Shown here in pieces: positions 1 to 6,008 of a DNA stretch of 6,490 nucleotides (positions within the stretch are counted from its first letter, which is position 1; each line of letters starts with the position of its first letter). The notes beneath the pieces were generated by a model. It was not told where the DNA came from. It did no database searches and worked only from the letters and a program-made list of their open reading frames with translations. The stretch covers positions 1-6,490 of the forward strand of contig DAOWNK010000186.1 of assembly GCA_030642635.1 (NCBI GenBank), read 5' to 3'. The stretch comes from Pirellulales bacterium (GTDB taxonomy: Bacteria; Planctomycetota; Planctomycetia; Pirellulales; Thermoguttaceae). The position numbers were made by a program, and so were the translations under genes.

Positions 1-813
1 AGTTCAAATAACGAGTTGGGTGCCACGGCCGTGTCGGCCGTGCCTCTGCGAAAACACGGGCAAGATGCCCGTGGCACACGTCAAATAAAGTGCGACGGAT
101 CACCAGACCGGCACAGTGTCCAAATTACCGGCATGGCCAAGGGCGCAGCGATGATCGGTCCGAACATGGCCACCATGCTGACGGTGATACTGACCGACGC
201 CACGCTTGATCCGACGGCGGCACAAGACACACTTGCGGCGGCCGTGGACGAGAGTTTCAACTGCATAAGCGTCGAGGGGCACACCAGCACCAGCGACACC
301 GCACTGCTTTTGGCCAACGGCGCCTCGGACGCCGGTCCGCTTACCGGCGAGGAGCTTGCCGCGTTCCGCCTTGCACTGGGCGAGGTCTGCGTGGAGTTGG
401 CTCGGGCGATAATCGCCGACGGCGAGGGCGCCGCGCATCTGATCACCGTCGAGGTTGCCGGCTGTGCCGACGCTCAGTCCGCCCGACGTATCGCCAAGAC
501 GATTTCCAACAGCGCGCTGGTAAAGACGGCCGTCGCCGGCGCCGATCCTAATTGGGGCCGGATTGTCTCGGCGGCCGGATACGCCGGCGTGCCGTTCAAC
601 CCGGAGGAAGTCGGGCTTCGTGTCAACGGCATGCTGCTTTACCAAGGCGGCGCGCCGGTCGATTTCGATGCCGAGGCGGTTTCCGACTCGATCCGCACCG
701 GCCGCGACGTGTTGATACAGCTTCGGCTTAGCGAAGGCGACTTGGCCGCCCGGTTCTGGACCACCGACCTGACCGCCGAATACATCCGGCTCAACGCCAA
801 CTACCACACATGA
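1..813 (+). CDS. argJ: ArgJ, bifunctional ornithine acetyltransferase / N-acetylglutamate synthase (5' truncated by window)
   Basis: ArgJ moves the acetyl group from N-acetylornithine to glutamate in the cytoplasmic arginine pathway, and in some organisms also acetylates glutamate from acetyl-CoA. The visible frame holds the autocleavage region GMAKGAAMIGPNMATML, with the expected nucleophile Thr of the ATML motif at bases 172-174. The usual family form is KGSGMIAPNMATML, so SG is replaced by AA here. Other recognisable blocks are SVEGHTSTSDTALLLANGA, IADGEGAAHLI, GADPNWGRIVSAAGYAG and the C-terminal AEYIRLNANYHT. The beta chain is therefore complete; most of the alpha chain lies before the window. 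The frame is open from base 1, and the TTG at 16 is probably not a true start. Bases 20-77 are a palindromic element translated in this frame, inside the segment just before the cleavage motif. Whether the gene is intact upstream cannot be seen. The stop TGA (811-813) overlaps the next gene's ATG. The family call is near certain; the integrity of the 5' part is uncertain. Confidence 0.9.
   Translation, partial: SSNNELGATAVSAVPLRKHGQDARGTRQIKCDGSPDRHSVQITGMAKGAAMIGPNMATMLTVILTDATLDPTAAQDTLAAAVDESFNCISVEGHTSTSDTALLLANGASDAGPLTGEELAAFRLALGEVCVELARAIIADGEGAAHLITVEVAGCADAQSARRIAKTISNSALVKTAVAGADPNWGRIVSAAGYAGVPFNPEEVGLRVNGMLLYQGGAPVDFDAEAVSDSIRTGRDVLIQLRLSEGDLAARFWTTDLTAEYIRLNANYHT
4..88. repeat. 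8-base direct repeat TCAAATAA flanking the argJ element
   Basis: TCAAATAA occurs at 4-11 and again at 81-88, enclosing the palindromic element with 8 and 3 extra bases on its two sides. This could be a target-site duplication left by insertion. The repeat offset is 77 bases, which is not a multiple of three. If the offset equals the inserted length, the insertion would have shifted the argJ frame. Chance remains possible for eight bases of AT-rich sequence. Confidence 0.4.
20..77. repeat. Double-hairpin palindromic element inside argJ
   Basis: The 58-base element reads GTGC, hairpin, spacer, hairpin, GCAC. Hairpin 1 has perfect 8-base arms CACGGCCG (24-31) and CGGCCGTG (35-42) with a TGT loop. 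Hairpin 2 has perfect 8-base arms CACGGGCA (55-62) and TGCCCGTG (66-73) with an AGA loop. The ends pair as GTGCCACGG (20-28) with CCGTGGCAC (69-77). It encodes no protein of its own. The argJ frame runs through it as roughly GATAVSAVPLRKHGQDARGT, which has no ArgJ character. It resembles dispersed intergenic palindromes I associate with planctomycetes, but its copy number cannot be judged here. Confidence 0.85.
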
Positions 814-1811
814 TGTCTTCTGCAATAAAACGTTTTCAACGCGGGCTGATTGCACTGGCGGTTATCTCACTGGTCGGCGTGGTCGGTTATCGGCTGGCCG
901 GCTGGAGCCTGCTCGATTCGGTTTACATGGTCTCCATGGTCTTTTCGACAGTCGGGCTGGGTTCGCCCTATGAGTTAGGCCCTGAGCTGAAAATATTTAC
1001 CACCCTGCTTATGATATTTGGGGTGGCGGCAGTTTTTTATATTGTAGGAGGTTTACTTCAAATGATGTTTGAAGGTGAAATCAATCGGGCCGTCGGAATG
1101 CGCCGCGCCAGCCGGGAGATCGAACATCTCCACGGCCACGTCATCATCTGTGGGTTCGGACGGATGGGCGAAATACTCGCCCGAGAGCTACAGCGGCAAA
1201 AAAACCAGTTTGTGATCCTCGAAAAAGACCTGGACCGCGTTGCCGAGGCCGCTGCGCTTAAGTATCTGTTGATTGACGACAACGCGACCGAAGAAGACGC
1301 CTTGCTCAGCGCCGGGATAACGCGGGCAAAAACATTGGTGACCACGCTGCCGGGCGATGCCGACAATGTGTTCATCACCTTGACCGCGCGGAACCTCAAC
1401 CCTGATATCAAGATCATCGCCCGTGGCGAGTTCCCATCGACCGAGAAAAAATTGCTTCAGGCCGGCGCCGATCGGGTGGTGTTGCCGGCAGCCGCCGGCG
1501 CAATGCGCATGGCAGCCATGATTACACGGCCCTCGGCGGTCGAGTTGATCGAGGTAGTTGCCGGCCGGCAGATATCAGAGGTCGAGGTGGACGAGTTGAT
1601 CATTCCGCCCGGCAGCCCGCTGGTCGGTATGAGTATTCGCGAGTCGCAACCGCGTGCGCGTCACGGGCTGCTGATCGTTGCAATTCGCCTGCCCGGCGGC
1701 ACGCTGGAATTCAACCCCGGCGGCGATGCCGTATTCCAAGGCAGCGCCAACGTAGTCGTAATGGGCCGGGCGGACGACGTCGACCGATTCCGGGCAGAAT
1801 ATCATATCTAA
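810..1811 (+). CDS. Two-TM potassium channel with RCK (TrkA-N/TrkA-C) domain, MthK/Kch-like
   Basis: This 333-residue protein is a probable K+ channel subunit of the inner membrane, gated by a cytoplasmic RCK ring. Segments in order are: hydrophobic helix TM1 (about 12-32), pore helix (about 34-46), selectivity filter TVGLGS (47-52), TM2 (about 62-84, with a possible hinge Gly71), then the RCK N-lobe. The N-lobe is a Rossmann fold with GFGRMG (115-120), an acidic end of strand 2 at Glu138, and the typical DDNATEEDALLSAGI (156-170). A TrkA-C-like lobe spans about 240-330 (VDELIIPPGSPLVG onward). The length fits MthK-type channels. The filter has Leu in place of the usual Tyr of TVGYG. The start ATG overlaps the argJ stop as ATGA with no Shine-Dalgarno site, so translation is probably coupled; the ATG at 813 is an alternative start. 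The ligand (Ca2+, nucleotide or other) cannot be assigned from sequence. Confidence 0.9.
   Translation: MMSSAIKRFQRGLIALAVISLVGVVGYRLAGWSLLDSVYMVSMVFSTVGLGSPYELGPELKIFTTLLMIFGVAAVFYIVGGLLQMMFEGEINRAVGMRRASREIEHLHGHVIICGFGRMGEILARELQRQKNQFVILEKDLDRVAEAAALKYLLIDDNATEEDALLSAGITRAKTLVTTLPGDADNVFITLTARNLNPDIKIIARGEFPSTEKKLLQAGADRVVLPAAAGAMRMAAMITRPSAVELIEVVAGRQISEVEVDELIIPPGSPLVGMSIRESQPRARHGLLIVAIRLPGGTLEFNPGGDAVFQGSANVVVMGRADDVDRFRAEYHI
1045..1067 (+). promoter_or_regulatory. Internal ribosome binding site and start for a soluble RCK subunit (putative)
   Basis: TAGGAGG (1045-1051) is followed after 10 bases by ATG (1062) and immediately by a second ATG (1065). Both are in frame with the channel gene and correspond to Met85 and Met86, at the end of TM2. 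Starting here would give a 249- or 248-residue protein containing only the linker and RCK domain. MthK is known to make such a soluble RCK subunit from an internal start (Met107). The codons used here (GTA GGA GGT TTA) are AT-richer than the gene's norm. No real gene start in the window has a comparable Shine-Dalgarno site. Use in the cell is inferred. Confidence 0.5.
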
Positions 1812-1837
1812 GGCGGAAGGGGGAAGGCGGAAGGGGA
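1811..1837. repeat. Purine-rich tandem repeat, two copies of AGGCGGAAGGGG(G)A
   Basis: Unit one is AGGCGGAAGGGGGA (1811-1824) and unit two is AGGCGGAAGGGGA (1825-1837), differing by one G. It begins at the last base of the channel gene's stop codon and leads into a small GGGG/CCCC inverted pair. No function is apparent; it may be the left border of the composite repeat that follows. Confidence 0.7.
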
Positions 1838-1853
1838 GCCCCTGGTCCCTTAG

Positions 1854-1981
1854 AACGTGTTTTGAAATGGGTGCCACTGCTGGCTTGTCCAGCAGTGCGA
1901 AATGGATCTCCCCAAGAAACACTGCTGGACAAGCCAGCAGTGGCACCCATTGGAGGCCGATAAGCCATTTCAAAACACGTT
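1854..1981. repeat. Outer 17-base inverted repeat enclosing a palindromic element
   Basis: AACGTGTTTTGAAATGG (1854-1870) is matched perfectly by its reverse complement at 1965-1981. The right arm runs into five T residues (1980-1984). Between the arms lies the double-hairpin element at 1866-1951 plus 14 unmatched bases (1951-1964). The structure fills most of the gap between the channel gene and aroA. A strong fold in RNA followed by T residues could end transcription of the channel gene, but the stem base is AU-rich and the interior is long, so the terminator role is weakly supported. Confidence 0.85.
1866..1951. repeat. Perfect 32-base inverted repeat, double-hairpin palindromic element
   Basis: Bases 1866-1897 and 1920-1951 are perfect reverse complements, separated by 22 bases. 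Each arm is itself a hairpin: CACTGCTGG (1875-1883) with CCAGCAGTG (1889-1897), and CACTGCTGG (1920-1928) with CCAGCAGTG (1934-1942), each with a 5-base loop. The core 1871-1946 reads GTGC, hairpin, spacer starting GCGAAA after one base, hairpin, GCAC. This is the same plan as the element inside argJ, with different stem sequences. It can fold as one long cruciform or two small hairpins. No protein coding is evident. Confidence 0.9.
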
Positions 1982-1996
1982 TTTAATAGCTCAATC

Positions 1997-3289
1997 ATGA
2001 CCGACACCGTCACTATCCGACCGACCGGCCCGCTGCACGGCTCAATCCGTCCGCCGGGGTCTAAGAGCATCACCAATCGGGCGCTGGTCTGCGCGGCGCT
2101 GGCCGAGGGCGACTCGACGCTCACCGGTGCGCTGGACAGCGAAGACACCCGGCTGATGATCGACGCGGTGCGGCAACTCGGCGTGCCGGTCGAGCACGAT
2201 CGACCTGGGGCGACGATCCGCATTTCCGGCTGCTGCGGCCGGCCGCCGGCCTCTGGTGCAGAGTTGTTCGTCGGCAACAGCGGCACGACCGTGCGGTTCC
2301 TTACGGCCATGGCCACGTTGGGCCACGGCACGTTCCGGCTCGACGGTGTGCCGCGGATGCGACAGCGCCCGATCGGCGACCTGCTCGACGCACTGAGGCA
2401 ACTCGGGGCGGACGTCGTCGATGAGCTTCACAGCGGCTGCCCGCCGGTGGTGGTCCGTGCCGACGGCCTGCCCGGCGGTCGGGCGACTGTCGCCGGGAAC
2501 ATATCCAGCCAGTATTTAAGCGGGCTGCTTATGGCTGCACCGTGTGCCCAACGACCTGTCGAGTTGATCGTCGACGGAGCGTTGGTCTCGAAGCCGTACA
2601 TCGAGATGACCTTGGCCGTGATGAGTGCATTTGGCGTAGACGTGGAAACGAGCGAACTGAACCGGTTCGAGATTTCGCCGGTTTGCAACTACCGTGCCGC
2701 TGGGTACGACGTGGAGCCGGACGCATCGGCCGCCGGTTACTTCTTCGCCGCCGCGGCGATAACCGGCGGACGGATCACCGTCGAGGGACTATCCCGCGAC
2801 AGCCTGCAGGGCGACGTTGCATTCTGCGATTGCCTTGCACGAATGGGCTGTGAGGTCGAGTACGGCCCGGACACAATTACAGTCGCCGGAAGAAAAATGC
2901 ACGGAATCCAGCTCGATATGAACGCCATAAGCGACACGGTGCAAACGCTCTCGGCGGTTGCATTGTTTGCCGACGGTCCGACCACAATAACCGGTGTTGC
3001 CCACATTCGGCACAAGGAGACCGACCGGATCGGTGCGTTGGCCGCCGAGTTGCGCAAGTTCGGTGCGACGGTCGAACAGCGGGACGACGGCCTGCGGATC
3101 ATCCCGGCAAAGCTGCACGGCGCCAAGATCGACACGTACGACGATCATCGTATGGCGATGAGCATGGCGTTGGTCGGGCTGTCGGTGCCCGGCGTGGTGA
3201 TTTGCGACCCGGGCTGCACGAGGAAGACGTACCCGGGGTTCTTCGAGGACCTGTCGAGTTTAAGTGGTGGTAACACTTCAACCATTTGA
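1997..3289 (+). CDS. aroA: 3-phosphoshikimate 1-carboxyvinyltransferase (EPSP synthase)
   Basis: EPSP synthase joins shikimate-3-phosphate and phosphoenolpyruvate in the cytoplasm, the sixth step toward chorismate and aromatic amino acids. The 430-residue length is normal (E. coli 427). Two-domain family marks are present at nearly E. coli numbering: GSKSITNRA (21-29, Lys23), FVGNSGTTVRF (91-101, Arg100), MRQRPIGDLLDAL, SSQY (170-173), DMNAISDTVQT with the catalytic Asp at 313, HKETDR (339-344, Glu341), and TYDDHRMAMS (380-389). The 94-101 loop reads NSGTTVRF, where E. coli has NAGTAMRP, so position 101 is Phe instead of Pro. The ATG at 1997 follows shortly after the palindromic repeat and has no clear Shine-Dalgarno site; the protein begins MTDTVTIRPTGPLHG as the family expects. 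A promoter was not identified; transcription may come from upstream or from the repeat region. The gene ends TGA. Confidence 0.97.
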   Translation: MTDTVTIRPTGPLHGSIRPPGSKSITNRALVCAALAEGDSTLTGALDSEDTRLMIDAVRQLGVPVEHDRPGATIRISGCCGRPPASGAELFVGNSGTTVRFLTAMATLGHGTFRLDGVPRMRQRPIGDLLDALRQLGADVVDELHSGCPPVVVRADGLPGGRATVAGNISSQYLSGLLMAAPCAQRPVELIVDGALVSKPYIEMTLAVMSAFGVDVETSELNRFEISPVCNYRAAGYDVEPDASAAGYFFAAAAITGGRITVEGLSRDSLQGDVAFCDCLARMGCEVEYGPDTITVAGRKMHGIQLDMNAISDTVQTLSAVALFADGPTTITGVAHIRHKETDRIGALAAELRKFGATVEQRDDGLRIIPAKLHGAKIDTYDDHRMAMSMALVGLSVPGVVICDPGCTRKTYPGFFEDLSSLSGGNTSTI

Positions 3290-3298
3290 AGTAGTAAG

Positions 3299-3331
3299 AA
3301 GGGAAAAGCAAAGGTCGCCGTACCGGCGACC
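3299..3331 (-). terminator. Probable intrinsic terminator of the sugar porter gene
   Basis: Read on the minus strand, the GC-rich 8-base stem with GTA loop (3331-3313) is followed at once by TTTGCTTTTCCC, a T-rich run downstream of the transporter stop (TAG, complement of 3411-3413). This is the shape of an intrinsic terminator, though the T run is interrupted. On the plus strand no T run follows the hairpins, so termination of aroA there is less clear. Confidence 0.5.
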
Positions 3332-3378
3332 GCTAAACGGGTTAACTCTCATGTTTAGCAGCCGCCGGCACGGCGGCT
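3313..3378. repeat. Three consecutive hairpins in the convergent gap
   Basis: Three perfect stems stand side by side: GGTCGCCG (3313-3320) with CGGCGACC (3324-3331), loop TAC; GCTAAAC (3332-3338) with GTTTAGC (3353-3359), loop 14 bases; and AGCCGCCG (3360-3367) with CGGCGGCT (3371-3378), loop GCA. The stems abut without spacer bases, so the whole 66 bases would form a compact three-stem RNA on either strand. It lies between the ends of aroA and the transporter gene. It may be a transcription stop region or a dispersed repeat; the sequence alone does not decide. Confidence 0.8.
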
Positions 3379-3410
3379 TGAACGTTATGTGGTGAAACCT
3401 CTCAACTCAT

Positions 3411-4832
3411 CTAATCGGATTCGATCTGTTCGAGCGTTTTGCCCTTGGTTTCGGGCACCAGCAGCCAGACCACCGGCAACGCGGGAGCGACTAATATCGC
3501 ATAAAGCCAGAACGAGCCGGCCGGCCCAAGATTCTCCAACAGCCACGGGAACGTCTGTGCTACAAGCGTGCATCCACCCCAAATGGTGAATGTGCCGATG
3601 GACATCGCCCGGCCGCGAATTCGGGTGGGAAAAATTTCAGAGATGATGATCCACGGCACCGGACCAAGCGAGAAGGCAAAGCACGCACAGTAGAACATGA
3701 ACAATCCCAGCAGCAGTGGTCCGCTCGTTACCTGGTAGTAGAACAGCAGCCCCACGCCGATCAATGCCGACACCAAGCCGCAGATGCCGACGTACAACAG
3801 GGGTTTCCTTCCGAACTTGTCCACCACGGCGATGGCCACGAACGTGAAGATCATGTTGATCAACCCGATGACCACCGCTCCGCCGAGCGACTCGCTGATT
3901 TTGAAGCCGGCTTCCTCGAAGATTTTCGGGCCGTAGTAGATCACGACGTTAATGCCGCTGACCTGCGAGAACAGCGGCAGTAGAATGCCGATCAGCAGTG
4001 CGATGCGCAGGCCCGGTTGCAGGAGTTGCAGGATCGAGCCGCTTTCGTGGGAAATCGTTTCTTGGATTTCGGCCATTTCCTTTTCGGCCTCGGTTCGGCC
4101 GACAACGCGGGCGAGGACTTGCATCGCCTCGTCGGCACGGCCCTGTTTGGTCAGCCAGCGAGGACTTTCCGGCACGATCAGCAACAGCAAAAGGAACAGT
4201 ACCGCCGGGATGGATTCGGCGCCGAACATTGCACGCCAAACCTCGTCCACTAGAATCCACCGCATGTACTGTTCGCCTATCCCGGCAAAAACGTTGACGG
4301 CCAGGTGTTGAAGCATGGCGTTTGAAAAGTAGGCCACGAGAATGCCGACTGTGATTGCCAACTGGTACAGCGCGACCAGACGGCCTCGCAAATGAGGCGG
4401 GCTTAGTTCGGAGATGTACATCGGCGAGAGCATCGAAGCGGCCCCCACACCCAACCCGCCAACGAAGCGGGCCAACACCAGGACGCGAACGCTCGGCGGG
4501 ATGGCCGAACCGACGGCCGAGATCAAAAACAACGCGGCGGAGAAAATGAGCATTTTCTTCCGACCGAAACGGTCGCTGAGCGTCCCGGCGCTCAGTGCAC
4601 CGACAATACACCCGATCAGCGCCGAGGCGACGACCCAGCCTTCCCGCAGCGCGCTTAATGCAAACTGTTTTTTCAGGTACACGATCGTGCCGGAAATGAC
4701 CGCCGTGTCGAACCCGAACAAGAACCCGCCCAACGCGGCGATGACACACACGATTGTTAGATACCCGGCGTGGGTTTTGGGCCGGTTCGATAGAACGGCG
4801 GCCGGGTTTTCAATGCTGTTGTTTGAAGACAT
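3411..4832 (-). CDS. Sugar porter of the major facilitator superfamily, XylE/GLUT-like
   Basis: This 473-residue inner-membrane protein should import a monosaccharide, probably with a proton. It has the 12-helix sugar porter signature set: GFDTAVISG (40-48, with the Asp that couples protons in XylE), SDRFGRKK (86-93), GVGAASMLSPMYISELSP then RGR (149-151), PESPRWL (221-227), SQVSGINVVIYYGP (289-302), DKFGRKPLL (338-346), GPVPWIIISEIFP (390-402) with RIRGRAMS after it, and the terminal PETKGKTLEQIE (460-471). Similarity to E. coli XylE is strong. The XylE sugar-contact pair Gln-Gln before GINV is Ser-Gln here, so xylose is not assured; mannose is suggested by the neighbour. I chose the start at 4832 (MSSNNSIENPAA) because the longer upstream extension lies in the tail of the GH92 gene and has no porter character. 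The gene overlaps the GH92 end by 23 bases. No Shine-Dalgarno site is visible. Confidence 0.93.
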   Translation of the reverse strand: MSSNNSIENPAAVLSNRPKTHAGYLTIVCVIAALGGFLFGFDTAVISGTIVYLKKQFALSALREGWVVASALIGCIVGALSAGTLSDRFGRKKMLIFSAALFLISAVGSAIPPSVRVLVLARFVGGLGVGAASMLSPMYISELSPPHLRGRLVALYQLAITVGILVAYFSNAMLQHLAVNVFAGIGEQYMRWILVDEVWRAMFGAESIPAVLFLLLLLIVPESPRWLTKQGRADEAMQVLARVVGRTEAEKEMAEIQETISHESGSILQLLQPGLRIALLIGILLPLFSQVSGINVVIYYGPKIFEEAGFKISESLGGAVVIGLINMIFTFVAIAVVDKFGRKPLLYVGICGLVSALIGVGLLFYYQVTSGPLLLGLFMFYCACFAFSLGPVPWIIISEIFPTRIRGRAMSIGTFTIWGGCTLVAQTFPWLLENLGPAGSFWLYAILVAPALPVVWLLVPETKGKTLEQIESD

Positions 4833-5154
4833 ATTTTGTTGGGTATGGGCCCATTTCCAGGACCAACTTTCCGCCCTTTTGAAGTTGCGAAGCATCGAAC
4901 CACGGCCGATCCAGCGGCTTGCCGTTTAGCACGGCCGACTGGATGTAAACGTTCTGTGGTGAGTTGTTGCGCGTTTCAATTACGAACTGTTTGCCCGAAT
5001 AATATTGCGGATCGAGATGAATGACGATCCGGTCGAATAGAGGCGAGCCGAGTTCGTAGATCGGAGTGACCCGGCAGCCGCCGTCGGTTTGGAACAGCCC
5101 CAGTGCGCTGATGACAAACCAGGCGCCCATCTGGCCATGGTCTTCGTCGCCCGG

Positions 5155-5157
5155 TCA
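5155..5157 (-). other. In-frame TGA inside the GH92 gene
   Basis: On the minus strand the codons run GAC GGT TGA CCG GGC GAC, that is D-G-stop-P-G-D. GH92 proteins usually have Leu or Ile here (DGLPGN-type), so a TTA to TGA change would explain it. The same frame continues for 115 codons of clear GH92 sequence to a second TGA at 4810-4812. Termination here would remove the catalytic-base motif. Confidence 0.9.
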
Positions 5158-5988
5158 ACCGTCGATCGGGTCGTCGCCGTAGTACTTATCCATGATCGCC
5201 CTGGTCCACTTCTGCGTCAGCCACGGCGCGCCGGCGTAGTTGAACAGGTATGCTACCTGCATGCTCGGCTGGTTGCCGTGGTTGATCGGATATAGTACCC
5301 ACTGGTCGTCGGTGGCGTTGAAATTCGTCTTCTCGGATTTAGCCAGCCCTTCGTTGAGACGCTGAATGAAACGTTCGCGGCCCATCGCTTCGATCAGGCC
5401 GTGCACGTTCTGCGGTACGAACCAGGTGTACTGCCACGAGTTGCCCTCAATCCATCCACCCTTCTTGCTGTAGGGATCGGAATTTTCCAGCCAGCGTCCG
5501 TCGGCATGGCGTGCGCGCATAAAGCCGACCTCGTTGTCAAACAGGTTCCGCCAATATTCGCTACGTTTGCTAAATTCCTGGTAACGATCTTTGCGGTTCA
5601 GCGCTTTGGCCAGTTGCGCCACGCACCAGTCGTCGTAGGCATATTCCAACGTGTTCGATGCGTACCCCCGGTCGATCGGAACGTAGCCGTGCTTCAGGTA
5701 CGCCGTCAGGTGCATGTTGCCCACGTGCCCGCCGCCGGGATGCGATTGGCCCGGCGTCGTCTGACAGTGGACCATGGCCTGAAATGCCTTGTCCACGTCG
5801 AACCTACGAATACCGTGCTGGTACGCTGCAACGATGAAAGGAATCTCGTGCGAGGCGACCATGATGCTCGAATACTCGATGCCGGTCGGGCCTTTCGCCA
5901 ACCATCCGCCCTTATCGTAAATCTCCAGCAGCGAGCGGACCCACTTGGCCGAAACGTCCGGTGTTATCAGGTTCCACAACTGATTGAG

Positions 5989-6008
5989 GTTCCAGAACGT
6001 GTTCCAGA
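5989..6008 (-). other. Probable deletion junction in GH92, with short direct repeat
   Basis: The coding strand reads TCTGGAAC, four bases, TCTGGAAC (plus-strand GTTCCAGA at 5989-5996 and 6001-6008). The translation passes from ARKVWN directly to TFWNLNQLW. In GH92 proteins as I recall them, some 60 residues with FYTALY, DVNGEYRG and SLWD separate these blocks. The short repeat at the junction is what slippage or recombination between similar sequences could leave. Confidence 0.5.

Noticed and set aside
16..18. TTG as the argJ start
   Set aside because: The frame is open before it, and ArgJ needs about 140 further residues upstream; the TTG simply falls next to the inserted element.
100..855. 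Long minus-strand open frame opposite argJ
   Set aside because: The plus strand encodes conserved ArgJ sequence throughout; the reverse frame is a codon-bias shadow.
1866..1951. CRISPR-like repeats in the channel gene-aroA gap
   Set aside because: There are only inverted copies forming one palindrome; there is no series of direct repeats with unique spacers.
1575..1973. Minus-strand open frame across the end of the channel gene and the palindromic repeat
   Set aside because: It is half antisense to the RCK domain and half translated inverted repeat, with no protein signature.
4833..4895. Longer N terminus for the sugar porter starting at 4895
   Set aside because: The extra 21 residues (MLRNFKRAESWSWKW...) overlap the conserved GH92 tail in another frame and do not resemble sugar porter N termini.
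5155..5157. TGA read as tryptophan, glycine or selenocysteine in GH92
   Set aside because: TGA ends argJ, aroA and the GH92 frame itself at expected places, so it is a stop in this genome. The expected residue is Leu or Ile, not Trp, Gly or Cys, and I saw no convincing SECIS-like hairpin just after it.
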